Shown here: one piece after another, positions 38,826 through 51,131 of the stretch
Layout: the number at the start of each line of letters is the position of its first letter
Position numbering within the stretch: position 1 is the first letter of the stretch
From: Periplaneta americana
Taxonomy: Eukaryota > Arthropoda > Insecta > Blattodea > Blattidae
DNA length: 64,000 bases
Direction: 5' to 3'
Assembly: GCF_040183065.1 (NCBI RefSeq)
Contig: NW_027185526.1
Span: 1-64,000 of the forward strand
Translations under genes and position numbers: made by a program
Notes under the pieces: generated by a model
What the model saw: only the letters and a program-made list of their open reading frames with translations
Told to the model about the DNA's origin: nothing
Databases searched by the model: none

Positions 38826-41618
38826 TTAATAGTTATTTTGTGGATTGAAGTGATCTTGATAGGCTTGTAGGAGTTTTTCAATGGTTGTGTTCTTATTGGT
38901 GTGTGGAGGATTGTTAAACATATGTTGTGTGTATGAGCGACGTAGTGCGAAGTGTGTGTATTTAGTGACTGTTCGGATTAGGTGTGTGGAGAGTGGTTTC
39001 GTTTTAGTGTGAATGTATACTGTGTCGTTTCTGGTATGTTTGGGTAGTCGAAATATCTGGCGCAATAATTTCCTTTCACGGGACTCAAATTTCTTTTGTG
39101 TTGAGGGTGAAGATTGCAGTAGAAAATAGGAGGAGTAGGTGCACTGGGATCGAACCAGTGCTTTATATAGGTGTAGTAATGTGTTGGCGTGGCAGCCTTG
39201 TCGTCTAATGCCGCTTAGGTAGCTTACTGCTTTAGTGGCTTTGTTGTATTTGTCCCATATTGTTTGCGCTATTGTGGTCCAAGAGAGTTTTGATGTGAGT
39301 GGAATGCCTAGATATGTTACTTTGTGTTGGAGTGGTATTAATGCTTGTCCGATGGTAATGTGTTGTCTGTTTGTGATTCGTGATTTTAAAGAAGGGCGGA
39401 AGACACAGGTTTGGGTTTTTTCGGTGTTGATGGTAATTCTCCAGGTGTTGGCCCACTCAGTGTACTGTCTCAGGGCGTTGTCTATTAGTACCCTGGCGGA
39501 TCGTAAGCGGGGATGGGTGACCCAGAATGCCACATCGTCAGCAAACTGTGCCAGGCCCACTTGATTGTTGTTGGGTTGGGGGATGTCAGATACATATATG
39601 TTATAGAGCAGGGGGGAAATCACGCTGCCCTGGGGAACTCCTGCTTCGATTTGGAAGGTGCGGGACAGATCTTGTCTGCCAAGACGCACCTGGCCAGATC
39701 GGTTTTTCAGGAAGCTGGAGATCCAGCGTGTTATTTCGTGCGGAAATTCCATGTTTGTTAATTTATATCGCAAGGCGTCCAGCCATACTGTGTCAAAAGC
39801 TCGTCTGGCGTCGAGCGCTACCATGATTGAGTAATGTCGTTTAGAGTAGGCCTCCTCAATGGGGGTAAGTACCCGTATCAGCTGATCAGTCGGCTGGACT
39901 CCCGGTCTGAAGCCCGCCTGAGAATCGGGAATCATATTTCGGTCGCTCAGGTAAACCTGCAAGCGTGAAACGAGTACTTTCTCCATTAACTTGGCAATAG
40001 TCGGGGTGAGGCTTATGGGTCGGTAGTTGGCGGGGTCTGAGGCGTCTTTACCAGGTTTTGGAAATAGAAGTATGTGTGAATGTCTCCAGCGTGGTGGAGC
40101 GTGTCCAAGTTTCAAAGAGAGGGTGAAAAGCCCAGCAAGAAAATTAAGGGCTGTCGGCGGGAGTTGTTTAAGTGTTTGGTATGTGATACCATCAGGTCCT
40201 GGTGCTGAGTTCTTGCATGTTTGAAGGGCAAGTGAGATGTCTAGTATGGTGATGTCATCAATGATGGGGTCGTCGGTTGATCGTGGTGCTGGTGCTGGGA
40301 GTGGATTATAGAGGATAGGATGGTTAGTGATATGATCTGTGATGAAATGGTAATGATCTTGGTCGAAGTCTGGATGTATAGGTATTGTGTGCGTGTTGGA
40401 TAGAAACTGCCGGAAGACTTCCAGTTTGCCTGGTGTGTCAATAATCGTTTGTTGTCTGTAGCGTAATGGGTGGGAAGTATATTGGTACTTGCCCCTAATA
40501 CGCTTTATGGTTTCCCAAAATCGCTTGGGAGCGTTTAGTCTGTCTTTGTCGACTTTCTGAATGAATTTGTCCCATCGTCGCGTCTCGTATCTCTGTATAG
40601 CGTCTTTGACATCTTCTTGCAGTGAGCGGTAGAGGCGTCTGTCTTCATCTTCATGGGTGCGCATGTAGAGTCTGTGTGCTGCTCTTTTTGTCTTTATGAT
40701 TTTTAAGATGTCTGGAGGTAATGCACGGCGACGGTCAGTGGTATATCGTTTTTGTGGTATTGAGTCTTGAATAGCTTCATTAAGCACCTGTACAAACAAA
40801 GACTCTGCGGTGTCTAAGTCTTCGTGTTTCGTGATTGGAAAATGAGGGAGTGATTTAGATATGTAATCTTTGAATTTCTGCCAATCAGCGTTACGATAAT
40901 CTCGCATGTATATAGCTTCGTTCACGGGTTGAGAGCGGTAAAAGGGGCAGGCAAGTTTTATTAGTATGGGTGCGTGATCTGAATTTAGAGGGGGAAGGAC
41001 TAAAGTATTGATGAGTCGGTTATGTAATCTGGGAGAGATGAATATTTTATCAGGAGTTGTAAATTGTTGAGTAGGAGTTGGTAGGCGTGTGGGGGCAGGG
41101 AGTGGAACTTGTACTAGGTTGAGACTGGGTAAGAGCGTCACTAGGTGGTTGCCTTTGGTGTTCCGATTGTTATCATGGAGGAAGGGGTGGTGGGCGTTGA
41201 TATCTGTGGTGATTATGACATTTGGAAGGGTGTGAAGGTAACGCAGGAGTGTGGATGGGAGTGGATTGGCTGGCGGAGAGTAGAAAGAAGCCACATGCAT
41301 GCGAGAATTACCTATGTGGATTTGAATTATTACACATTCTTGGTCGTCGAGGTGGAGGGGTAGGGGAATTTGAGTTGTTGTCAAGTTTTTGTTAGTCATA
41401 ATCATAACTCCTCCTCCTATCGTAGGTCTGTCGCGTCGATATATAGTGAAGTCTCTCATAGTAAAGCGGTCTTTGTCTCGAAGGTGGGTTTCATTTAAAC
41501 ATATGATTTCAGGTTTTTGCTCTTGGATGAGGTGAGTGAGTTCCGTTCTGTTGTTATACAGGTGCCTAATATTGCAATGAATTATCGTGATGTCATGTCG
41601 AAGTAGGATGGACGCCAT
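38826..41618 (-). CDS. ORF2 (endonuclease-reverse transcriptase) of element C1
   Basis: The predicted protein is 930 residues. Endonuclease motifs are visible: N16 (HCNIRHL), E43 (LNETHL), TTDINAHH and NSDHAPI. In the reverse transcriptase are FPKPGKDASDPANYRPISLT, GFRPGVQPTDQL, VALDARRAFDTVW, GVPQGSVISPLLYN and FADD near residue 693 (FADDVAFW instead of YADD). There is no RNase H domain. The frame is intact and differs from the C2 copy at only a handful of residues, so it is recently active. It would recognise the H2A leader. It begins with MASILLRHD, 10 nt after the ORF1 stop. Confidence 0.93.
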   Translation of the reverse strand: MASILLRHDITIIHCNIRHLYNNRTELTHLIQEQKPEIICLNETHLRDKDRFTMRDFTIYRRDRPTIGGGVMIMTNKNLTTTQIPLPLHLDDQECVIIQIHIGNSRMHVASFYSPPANPLPSTLLRYLHTLPNVIITTDINAHHPFLHDNNRNTKGNHLVTLLPSLNLVQVPLPAPTRLPTPTQQFTTPDKIFISPRLHNRLINTLVLPPLNSDHAPILIKLACPFYRSQPVNEAIYMRDYRNADWQKFKDYISKSLPHFPITKHEDLDTAESLFVQVLNEAIQDSIPQKRYTTDRRRALPPDILKIIKTKRAAHRLYMRTHEDEDRRLYRSLQEDVKDAIQRYETRRWDKFIQKVDKDRLNAPKRFWETIKRIRGKYQYTSHPLRYRQQTIIDTPGKLEVFRQFLSNTHTIPIHPDFDQDHYHFITDHITNHPILYNPLPAPAPRSTDDPIIDDITILDISLALQTCKNSAPGPDGITYQTLKQLPPTALNFLAGLFTLSLKLGHAPPRWRHSHILLFPKPGKDASDPANYRPISLTPTIAKLMEKVLVSRLQVYLSDRNMIPDSQAGFRPGVQPTDQLIRVLTPIEEAYSKRHYSIMVALDARRAFDTVWLDALRYKLTNMEFPHEITRWISSFLKNRSGQVRLGRQDLSRTFQIEAGVPQGSVISPLLYNIYVSDIPQPNNNQVGLAQFADDVAFWVTHPRLRSARVLIDNALRQYTEWANTWRITINTEKTQTCVFRPSLKSRITNRQHITIGQALIPLQHKVTYLGIPLTSKLSWTTIAQTIWDKYNKATKAVSYLSGIRRQGCHANTLLHLYKALVRSQCTYSSYFLLQSSPSTQKKFESRERKLLRQIFRLPKHTRNDTVYIHTKTKPLSTHLIRTVTKYTHFALRRSYTQHMFNNPPHTNKNTTIEKLLQAYQDHFNPQNNY

Positions 41619-41628
41619 TATAGTGGTA

Positions 41629-43716
41629 TTAGGTTGTTGGTGAGAGGCTGTTTGTGGTGTCTAGGTGCCGTGAATTTCCTGAGGGGCAGGGTAGGGATTG
41701 GTAATCCGCCAGGGCTCGTTCTATTGCGCCACCTATCATAGTTTGGACTTTCTGGACTATGGGCGTGATTATTACATCTATATTGTTTCCATAAGGTGCA
41801 ACGCTGACTTTCCTATTTATGGTCTTTTTGGCTGTGGCATTTATAGTGGCTGTGGTATTTTCGAGTCGTGAGGGTGGGGTTGTGTTTATTGTTGTGGCTG
41901 TGATAAATTGTGTTAAATTGTTAATGGCTTGATTGATTTTTTCGTCAATGTATTTTTCAATGCGGGTTATGTGGATGGCGATACGTTCATCTATATAGTT
42001 GGCGATTTGTTGGGGGGTGGGGAGATCATTTCTGTCGGTTTTTTGTGGTGTTGCCAAGATCTGCGCAAATGTGTGGGGTTTGGGGCTGTTGGTGGTTTCG
42101 TTTGGTATGTTGGATATGTCGCTGTCGACGGAGTTGAGGGATGGGAAATTTATTGTGTTAAGAGACGGGGGCTGGTTTGGGGGTGTCATTTGGCTGGGTT
42201 TAAGTGGCGAATCAATATTTTGTTTCCTAATGAATGGTCTGTAGGTAGGTTCATCGGGGAGTTGGATTTCGCGTGGATATAGTGGACAGTGCATCTGTCC
42301 TGTATAATGTCCGTCTCTATTACAGGTGGCGCAATGATGTGGTCGATCTTTATGTGCACAGGAAGTGCCAATGTTCCCACAGTGAAAACAAACTGCGGGG
42401 TTTGTGCAGTTTTTCTTCTCATGCAGATACTGATGACAGTTCCTGCATGGAATATGGCGTTTTCCTAGTTTGGGCGGTTCACAATGATATGTTCTGCCCC
42501 ACAGTCGGAGGCCATCGCTGAGAAGTGTCGATATGGTGTTCGGGTTTTTTGTGAAAATGCGAACAAGGGGCGTTGGTCCGTAGCTATTTCTTATTCTTGT
42601 GATCCTAGTGTGTTCTAAGTTGATGTTTGTCATAGCAGCTGATACTGTTTCTGTATCTATTTCCGGGGAGATTCCAGTAGCAACTAGATTGGTTTCTTTG
42701 GCGTAAGATTGAGCACTCTCCGTATTTCTGTTCTGTCTGTTAATTTTAATTGCATATTCTGCGTTGGGTCCGAAAGTGTTGGGTGGGTAGGAGGAGATGA
42801 ATTTATCTAAGTGCTCTTGGTTTTCGAAAATAAGAGTTGTTGAACTGAATTTTTGCGACCAGGTTTGTCGAGGTGGTGTGATTTGAATTTTTAGGCAATT
42901 TTGATATATGATGGTGGGGTTGTTTTTGTGTAGATCTTGGTTATTGATACGCATAGCTACGCGTGAGTCAATTTGAGTTGCAGCAGGCGGTGGATGCGTT
43001 TGTGATATTCGAATGTCTTTGCTAGGAGTGGTTTTATTATTTGCATTTGATGTGGAAGGTTGTGGCGTGATTTGATTGGGGGCAAAATTAGGATTCGTTT
43101 GGATTGGTGATACGGGGGATTGTAGGTCTTGGTGTACTGTGGTGCTTTGAGAGGGAAGTGGCAGAGACGATATCAGATTTTCTAGTCTGTATCGTAGTTC
43201 TCTGTTATTTGTTTTGAGTGGAGTTTTTGCGGTAGGGGCAGATATTTCTTTGGTAGCTGCATTTGGTTTGTATTGTCTTTGAGCGGGTTGTGAGATCCAA
43301 GGAGCTTGCAATTTAGCTTGCTCCGGAATCATGTACTGAGTTTTATCACTAGGCCCAAGAATTGAGGGTGGAATGTACTGTGTAAATTTTGAGAGGTGAG
43401 CTCGGGTATGGAAATTTATAATAAGCAGGTGTTCATGGTGTTTATACCAGCGAACATGCACACGAATTTGGTTTAGAACTTTTTTGAGCTCTGAGGCACT
43501 ATAATTATATATTATAAGGGTTGTGTTTGCCTCTGATTCTGTGAAAGCGTCAGGAGGTGACTGCTGGTGTATTAGACCTGGAAAAGGATTGTCAGTGAAT
43601 GGAGTGTTTACTGACAAATCCTCAGCGGAGTGAGAGCGGTTTTTTGAGGAGTTGTGACTGCCCTTACCTCTGTCTGCTGGTTGTGTTGCTCTGCTTTCGG
43701 GGTTGTTGTTATTCAT
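41629..43716 (-). CDS. ORF1 (gag-like) of element C1
   Basis: The predicted protein is 695 residues, Asn/Pro/Thr-rich. It has two RRM-like stretches (TTLIIYNYSASELKKVLNQI near residue 65 and TTLIFENQEHLDKFISSYPP near 295). Three zinc knuckles start near residue 424 (CRNCHQYLHEKKNC, CFHCGNIGTSC, CATCNRDGHYTGQMHC). A short coiled-coil candidate (IDERIAIHITRIEKYIDEKI) lies towards the C-terminus. Knuckle spacing and the GHYTGQ-C-C motif match A1 ORF1 (THYTGQARC), showing a common ancestry. Confidence 0.87.
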   Translation of the reverse strand: MNNNNPESRATQPADRGKGSHNSSKNRSHSAEDLSVNTPFTDNPFPGLIHQQSPPDAFTESEANTTLIIYNYSASELKKVLNQIRVHVRWYKHHEHLLIINFHTRAHLSKFTQYIPPSILGPSDKTQYMIPEQAKLQAPWISQPAQRQYKPNAATKEISAPTAKTPLKTNNRELRYRLENLISSLPLPSQSTTVHQDLQSPVSPIQTNPNFAPNQITPQPSTSNANNKTTPSKDIRISQTHPPPAATQIDSRVAMRINNQDLHKNNPTIIYQNCLKIQITPPRQTWSQKFSSTTLIFENQEHLDKFISSYPPNTFGPNAEYAIKINRQNRNTESAQSYAKETNLVATGISPEIDTETVSAAMTNINLEHTRITRIRNSYGPTPLVRIFTKNPNTISTLLSDGLRLWGRTYHCEPPKLGKRHIPCRNCHQYLHEKKNCTNPAVCFHCGNIGTSCAHKDRPHHCATCNRDGHYTGQMHCPLYPREIQLPDEPTYRPFIRKQNIDSPLKPSQMTPPNQPPSLNTINFPSLNSVDSDISNIPNETTNSPKPHTFAQILATPQKTDRNDLPTPQQIANYIDERIAIHITRIEKYIDEKINQAINNLTQFITATTINTTPPSRLENTTATINATAKKTINRKVSVAPYGNNIDVIITPIVQKVQTMIGGAIERALADYQSLPCPSGNSRHLDTTNSLSPTT

Positions 43717-44442
43717 GGTGGCTCCTCCTTTTGATTTGTGTTGGAGTTATGATGCACTATTTGGTTGAAGATGTAATACGTAGCACTAAACACTGTAATT
43801 GACACTGCGGCATTTGAGGTATATATTGGAGAGAGAGATAAGAAAGGTTAAACTAAGTCCAGAAATGAAAAGACAAAGGAGGATATTTGGAGTGTAAAGT
43901 TTCGTTGACACTATTTAGTTGGTTCACTCACTGCACGTTTGATTGTTTTGTACTATGAGCACACAGAGCACTGTTTAGTTTTCACTAGCAGAGAGAGTGA
44001 AACATGTCTGCACGCATAGTAAATGTCTTGCACTCGAATACACTTGACGTGATATAAGATTTAATACACGCCCAAATTGTCAGTCACTCGGTATGCTACA
44101 CTGTGTTGGCTTCTCTCTAACTGGAACAATATTTGTAGTAAAGGTGCGCTACAACTAGATGGAAATTTCCGCAGTAACGTCCTATCGTTAAGCGGAGAGA
44201 ACTGTATATCTGGATCGGTTAACTAGTGGTCCGTACACTAGCACCACACTAGAGATGTTAACAATTGAAGAGTTCACTCGAGGCAATGGCACAAAAACAC
44301 ACAGTCTTGAGGGTTTAGTCACTTGCGTATGGCTTCTCTAGCACTATAGATCACTACTCAGTGGCCACACTGTAGAGGTTCCTTCGTAGCTACATCTTTA
44401 CGGAAGAGTACACACACACGAACACTTAATAGACCTACCCAC
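43717..44442 (-). other. 5' UTR of element C1 (5'-truncated)
   Basis: About 725 nt without a convincing gene, colinear with 62921-63647 of C2. It joins the target duplication at CCCAC|ATGCAGGG. Any promoter in the missing 5' end would be absent, so transcription would rely on the histone promoter. Confidence 0.75.
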
Positions 44443-44620
44443 ATGCAGGGCCCGACGGTAACCTTCACTTTTACGCCAACGTCAATAATCGACAGCGGAC
44501 CAATCGTAAAGTCACAAACGTTTGCGCTGTTTCTATTGGCTCGCACTGGGAAGGCAGTACGGCATTGTCCCTGCGACTTAAATATTTTTCTCCCTCCGGG
44601 CTCATCATCAGACGAGCACC
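44443..44620 (+). promoter_or_regulatory. H2B promoter, unit 4
   Basis: Same elements as unit 1. Begins with the right copy of the target duplication. Confidence 0.75.
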
Positions 44621-44992
44621 ATGCCCCCCAAAGCTTCCGGAAAGGCTGCCAAGAAGGCCGGCAAGGCCCAGAAGAATATTTCGAAGGGCGATAAGAAGAA
44701 GAAGCGCAAGAGGAAGGAGAGCTACGCCATTTACATCTACAAGGTTCTGAAACAAGTTCACCCAGACACGGGAATCAGTTCAAAGGCTATGAGCATCATG
44801 AACAGCTTCGTTAACGACATCTTCGAGCGCATCGCCGCGGAAGCTTCGCGGCTCGCGCATTACAACAAGCGGTCGACCATCACCAGTCGGGAGATCCAGA
44901 CAGCCGTCCGTCTCCTGCTACCCGGTGAGCTGGCCAAGCACGCCGTCAGTGAAGGGACCAAGGCCGTCACAAAATACACTAGTTCCAAGTAA
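44621..44992 (+). CDS. H2B: Histone H2B, unit 4
   Basis: Complete, 123 residues, protein identical to the other intact copies, with promoter and stem-loop in place. Confidence 0.98.
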   Translation: MPPKASGKAAKKAGKAQKNISKGDKKKKRKRKESYAIYIYKVLKQVHPDTGISSKAMSIMNSFVNDIFERIAAEASRLAHYNKRSTITSREIQTAVRLLLPGELAKHAVSEGTKAVTKYTSSK

Positions 44993-45022
44993 GCGGGAGT
45001 GCTTGCTAGGGAATCAGCAACC

Positions 45023-45038
45023 GGCCCTTTTAAGGGCC
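45023..45038 (+). terminator. Histone mRNA 3' stem-loop of H2B, unit 4
   Basis: GGCCCTTTTAAGGGCC. Confidence 0.92.
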
Positions 45039-45863
45039 ACAAGTTATTCATAACAGAGTAGATGAATGAAGAACAACAGCGTTTCCCACCGAGTGAAAAT
45101 TTAAATAATCACCCCGATAACACTTCTAGGATAGATAATACATTATAGGCAGTCCATGGGAGACTTGGATCCACGAGGCAAATTCGTTTCCTTAATAGTT
45201 TCGTACGACTTATATGAGAGCGCGGTGTCATTCCTACTCACTTGGCAGCATTAATTGTTGAGGGAAAACAACTTAGAAGGTAACTTGTCGACCGCGGTCA
45301 TAATCCTTCCGCAGGCCACTACTGAGAATCTGTGGACATACGGGTAATCTATCTTTATTGAAACTCGGGTTCATAACATACGACTGATACTTTATATATC
45401 TGTCACGTAATCCATCAAGAGACAAATGTCCCCCCCCCCCCTAGTCAGTAGCGAGCTTCAGTCCATTCGTAGTAGCCGCCGGTGCAAGAAGTGAATTGAA
45501 GTTTGTGTGAAGTTCCGTAGTATGGCATGAAAATGATGTCGAAAATCCGACTACAGTTCCACAACCATGTGGTTGAAAGGAGGCTCCGCTGTTGAACAAC
45601 AATCCACCTGTGGCTTAACTTAGAATGCCGACTAGCTGTTTTATTAATCCCGTGTCAATCCAGCAGTGTGTGACGTTGAAACGTAACCAAACTGCCGTTG
45701 ATAGATAGATTTATCATCTATCCCAATGACATCCAACGAGCTTGGTAATTTAGGTACAGAGTCTAAGCAGGCAGTTTACGTGTGTGTGTGAGCGAGTGCA
45801 GGTTTTATCGAGTGCACCCCAATCCCATCGTCCTCAAGTGCCTACAGATTACGCAGTTTCATC

Positions 45864-45982
45864 GGCAACGGCCATACCATGTTGAAAATACCGGTTCTCG
45901 TCCGATCACCGAAGTCAAGCAACATTGGGCGTGGTCAGTACTTGGATGGGTGACCGCTTGGGAACACCACGTGCCGTTGGCG
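45864..45982 (+). rRNA. 5S rRNA: 5S ribosomal RNA, unit 4
   Basis: Same sequence as the other copies. A T run follows from 45984. Confidence 0.96.
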
Positions 45983-46917
45983 ATTTTTTTTTTTACGTCA
46001 CTATTTCCAGCGTGTTCTAATAAGACTTATGGGATATTATGTTCCCTTCCCTATTCCAGCTATAGCTTGGATGATGACGCCGCTGCATAATTGTAGAGTA
46101 ATTGATAATTCTTAAGTACTTGCAGCTCCGTATTGAAACTTATGACTGGTAGCATATTCATATGAGACGGTTCACTTCTCTGCGTTTTCTCGAAGAAGGG
46201 AATATGTATTCAGGGGATTGTGAACGTACCTCGCGCTCTCCCTAGAAGTTAGAGACATTTTAGGTAAAGAATGTAATATACTGTACATATATGGCTAATT
46301 AAAATCCCATTAGTTACTACATTTCAGTGGGTAGTACAAATTCCATAATGAAAATATCTCTGTCCTAGTAGTTGTATCCTTTAAAGAAGCTCGTTGTTTT
46401 CCCATGATGAAGGGCAGAACTTGGTCGGTAGAAATTTAAACAGACTGCATTATCAGACCAGGCGTTATTTCAATATCAGCGTTTAGTTTAGGAAATATAG
46501 CAATAGCGGAGTTGGGAGAAGTAGTTATAGCATGTACAGTAAGTATAAACAGTTCGCTGTACTGTACAGTGAATATAAATATTTGAATGTACGATGGCAA
46601 AACATCAGACATACAGTACGTAGCTCACATATCTTTAAAAATAAATAAATAAATAAATAAATAAAAATAAAGAAGACATTCTGAGGAGTGAGTGGAAAGT
46701 GCATATTATAATGAATATTTTTAACTCTCAGTTGACATTGAGAGAGAAAGCCATGCATCGGGGAACCGGTGACTGTTTTTGCGTTACCTTCTGCTATTGG
46801 CGTTGTTGGTTAGTAACGAATGAAAGGGGTAGGACGCGGAATCAAATGTCAAAAAACGATAGGGAAATAATAGTAACTGGTTGTATTTCGATCGAGCTCG
46901 GCGTGCTGATTCACCAG

Positions 46918-48351
46918 TGGGGTGTTTCACAAAGTTTACAATCTTTGGAAATTGTGAACTCTGTTTGTAAACTTCTGTTTCACAATCTTTGTTTGTAAAG
47001 GTGGACTGTACAAAGGAAATCAAATCTTTACGAATGAAATTTTGCGCTCTTTACAAGTGATATGTTTGTTTCACAACGAAGGAGTAATTTTACAAACGTG
47101 TAAACTAAACTTTACTAGTGAAGTTAGCACATTTTCTACAGTAGCCCTGTTGAAATAGCTTCTAATTGTGAATGAAAAAAATAAACACATATGTATAAAA
47201 TCAATTTTATAGTAACAGGGTACCATTAAGAATTACACTGAAGCAGTTGTGATGTTATTGAGTAGTTCTAGCGACTCAGACGAAGATTTTGCATTTAGGC
47301 CTAACGTAGAATTTTCCGGCCACGTTCGTATCATTGTACGAATATTAATGAAAGGTTTCGAATGAATCCCGCGCTATACTTCAGAATACCGCGTTAGTTC
47401 TTATATACGAGGAACGTATTTAATAAATACTCGCACTTAAAGAAGAAAAACTTTGCACCGAAAACCAATCACTTAATAATGCAATGTCGGCATTACTTAC
47501 GCAGTATTCTGAAGTCGTTCCGAATCCCATTTCGCTGTAATCTCTCCTACAAGATATGGGACATCACATGCAACATCTGAAAGGGAAAAGTGGTGCCCTA
47601 ACCTCAAAGCGAGAACTGCATTGGTTGCATAGTAGCTCTCAGTTCCCTGCGTTAGCAGATAAGAACGGAATTTATAAGATTACAGTGTGCAAAAGTTCAC
47701 ACATGGTAGTTGATGTTGTTACAAGATTGAAAAAACTCGAGGCGGGTTATTGATCACCGAATGTGCTTACTCGGGCAAAGGATTTTTATGCTCCTCCTGC
47801 TGGGTTCCCTAATGTTGGCGAGGTTATGGATGAAACAATAAAATATACTGATGGACCAGCAGAGAGCGAAGTTGATTTTAATGGATGGACATGTTAGCTG
47901 CTCTATCAACTGCATATAACTACGTGGGTCAAATCCATTATTTATCAATTATTTGAATGAATTTCGCGCTAACTTTCGTCAGTTAAGTCGTAGGCTAATT
48001 AATGCATTGGTATGCTCGACCAATTGCATGCCGCGAAACTCCGTTGTCGCCGATGTAGCAAAATCTAAATAAAATATATATAAAAAAATATAAACATGTC
48101 CATCGATAGTTCTAAAATTACAGCTACTTTACCTCTGATCCTTAGTGATTTTTGTAAACTGTCGTTGGCGATTTTGTTCAACCAATTATGCGTATTTGTA
48201 AGTTTGTTTCGCCGATTTTGTAAAGTTCGTTAAAACATACAAGTGAATAAGATTGCATTGTGAAACACAGTTAACAAGCATATGTAATATTTCCGTTGTT
48301 AATTGTATATTGTTAATTTGTAATTTGTTAGCGTTGTGAAACATGCCCCCA
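46918..48351 (+). mobile_element. PIF/Harbinger fossil, unit 4
   Basis: Copy of 21115-22548. It shares the CT deletion with unit 3 and not with unit 1. Confidence 0.72.
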
Positions 48352-48518
48352 TTTACCTTTAGAGGTAATATCTACATTAATATTTAGTTAAAATTTAAAG
48401 AAATTTTAAACGAATGGAAGCTGCATTTTAATTCACCCCAAATTACTATGTTCCCTTTCAGATTATCAGCTGTTGTTGTTGTTGTTGTTGTATTGTAAGT
48501 TCTCACTTATTGTTAGCT

Positions 48519-49650
48519 AGCCGTACCCGTTCGCTCCGCTCCACCTGTTAGAAATAAATATAAAGTAATTACATAATTAAAATAGGACGTCTGATCCAGG
48601 GAACAACTTTTACAACAGCGCAAGATAATCTGCTTCGCATATTACCCAATTTTTTTTTAGCACTGCATTTATTGCATATATATTTTATGTATTTTAACAC
48701 GATTCAATTGAGCATAGTTAAAATATGAATTATTAAAATAATGGATTGCCAAGCTAAAGTACTATTACTGCATACTAAATCAATACACTCTCGTTGTTCG
48801 TTAATTCTCTGAGATTAAAATGCGTGTACATAAATATTATTTTAAGAAATACAGAAAACGAATGTACAAAATAGCCTATCAAATTTTCTGTGCATAAGAA
48901 GCTATTTTAATCTTACCTGTCCTCGATTTACTCAGACGTTACTGTAATAACATTATAGCATTATGTCCATCTAGAGAAACTACAGTTTCCAATGGTGAAA
49001 TAATAACTAATTATACAAATCAGTTAATTTACGAGCTTGTGATATTACTTCATACAAACACAGAAACATTCCCTGTAGGCTATGTTTAATAGCTTTCGAT
49101 TGTTTGTTGATGTCCAAGGCCCCTGTTTCGATTGTTGTTGTCCAAGGCCCCTTATAGACGAAGTCATTTGTTCTTAATTCATTGCACCGTCTTAGATAGC
49201 GTTATTTTAATTTTAAAACTCATTTATCTCATTAAATATCAGTCCTATCAAAATGTTGTAAAAAAATAAAACTTAACGGAAATCATTTTTAAAGGAACAT
49301 CTGTTATGTAACATTTTTTCTCAAATATCAATAATAAGCGAGATATTTCGATTTATTTAATTCAGGCCCCCTTATAACTCCCCTTTTAAATAATGTATTT
49401 CGAATGCCATATAGCCTAAAATCTAAGTTACAACAAACTTAATTTATATTCCAGTTTTCATATAAATCGGTTCAGCCATTATCGCGTGAAAAGGTAACAA
49501 ACATACAGACAGACATACAAACAAAAATTTCAAAAATGCGATTTTCGGTTTCAGGGTGGTTAATTATATATGTTAGGACCAATTACTTTTGGAAAATCGA
49601 AACTTACCAGAAAAATTTCGGCTACAGATTTATTATTAGTATAGATAGTA
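48519..49650 (+). repeat. LINE-like dispersed repeat tail, unit 4
   Basis: Same block as 22716-23847. Confidence 0.45.
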
Positions 49651-50045
49651 CGAGATACGACCGCAATTTTGTACGACTAGTGTAATGAAGGAATGCAAAA
49701 AATTATTTTGGAACTTTGCAATGTTAGTCTATCATTAAAATAAAATTAAATCTTAATTCGTCCCTTTTGCAGGAGTCTTCTTCATCCAGTATGTTGTTGG
49801 CTGATATGGAGGAGGAGGGGGGGGGGACATGCTCTAAAGGGATTAAATTTGCTTAGCAAATCGATATGGTGACTAACGCTTGCAATGCGTCATAGCTATA
49901 ATTGTACTGCGCGGTAATTTCAGAGTAATAAGAGTTCAGTTCAGGGATCTGCTAATTTCTTCATATTGTGTTCGGCAATGGAATAGTACCGCAGTAGCAT
50001 TAAGAGGTTTTTATAATTTGAACTGATATGTGCAGGTATATTGAC

Positions 50046-50455
50046 CCCCCCCCCCTCCCACCGCTGGCCGACGCGGACTGCAATGACAACAGTAAGCCAC
50101 ACGTCATACGTAAGCCTTTCTTCTTCTTCATCTTTGCTCGCCTGGCAAATACAGTCTTGGATTTCACATATTCAATTTTTCACAGTCCCAACTCCCTTGC
50201 ATGGACGTGTTTTCACGTACCTTTAAAGTTTCTCCTCTCATTCATTCAGTCTATTCGCAAGCCTGAGGGTTTTCCGTGGTTTTCCCTAAGGAGCTAAGAC
50301 AAATGTAGGGATGAGCCCAGAAAGAAAAGGGCATTCACTTCCTTAGACCCTGGTAACTGCTCTTTTTAGAGGAAGGAGGAGGAGAAAGAAACCCCCCCAC
50401 CCCCACCGACGTGGACTGCAATGACAACAGTAAGCAACACGTTATATGTAAAGCC

Positions 50456-50457
<2 letters not shown>
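50046..50457 (+). repeat. Direct repeats around a LINE B tail-like block, unit 4
   Basis: Copy of the 5664-6075 structure. Confidence 0.45.
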
Positions 50458-50491
<34 letters not shown>

Positions 50492-51131
50492 TACAATGGG
50501 ACTAAAGGTGGTGTAGATACACTATGTCAAATGTGCCACAATCTTTCCTGCAATAGAAAGACGAGGCGCTGGCCACTAGCAATATTTTACAACATGCTAA
50601 ATATTGCAAGTATAAATTCATGGATAATTTATAGTTAGAAGAACTCAGAAAACAATATCAAGAAAACAATTCATTTTCCAATTGTGTGAAGAGCTGACAA
50701 AACCGTGGATGCAGCACCGCTTTGCACGTCCTACTTTACACCGATCTCTGCGGGCAACAATTGAAGAACATCTGAACATTGCTGTGCAACAACAATGCCA
50801 GGTAATGCAGCCAGATGGTGAACGTACTGTTTGCTATAAATGTCCTGCAAAGAAGAGGAGAATGATGACAACATTTTGTGGACTTTGCAAAAAGGGGTTC
50901 TGCAGAGAACATCGCGCTGTTGTTTGCACTAATTGTAAATAGGACAATAACATGAACGTAAAGACTTTATGACAAACTTAAAATTAAATGAACACTAATG
51001 GCTACGAAAAGTGTAAAAGTTGTTAAATGTGTGATATTGAGTTGATTTCAGTTAATTAAAATGTGAGTAGTAAAAATTACGAATGCTTACCTTTAACATG
51101 AGTACAGTGATGATTACCTGTCTAGGGTTAA
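50492..51131 (+). mobile_element. piggyBac-like fossil, unit 4
   Basis: Copy of 6110-6749, ending in TTAA at 51128-51131. Confidence 0.8.

Larger units (their letters stand above)
38176..44442 (-). mobile_element. Element C1: LINE in the H2A leader, both ORFs intact
   Basis: This 6.3 kb insertion is oriented like H2A. The 12-bp target duplication ATGCAGGGCCCG is at 38164-38175 and 44443-44454. The 3' end (plus-strand left side) has no poly(A). It carries hairpin GCTGGC-TCT-GCCAGC (38191-38205) next to a conserved block (38209-38240) shared with A1. Compared with C2 it lacks about 240 nt at the 5' end. ORF1 and ORF2 are separated by 10 nt. It belongs to the Jockey/I/R1 superfamily of APE-type LINEs; the exact clade needs a tree. 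Confidence 0.9.

Noticed and set aside
39135-39170. tRNA-like B box (GGTTCGATCCC on the minus strand) in C1, also in C2 and the fragment
   Set aside because: It lies inside the ORF2 coding sequence and no cloverleaf or A box is found at the right distance.
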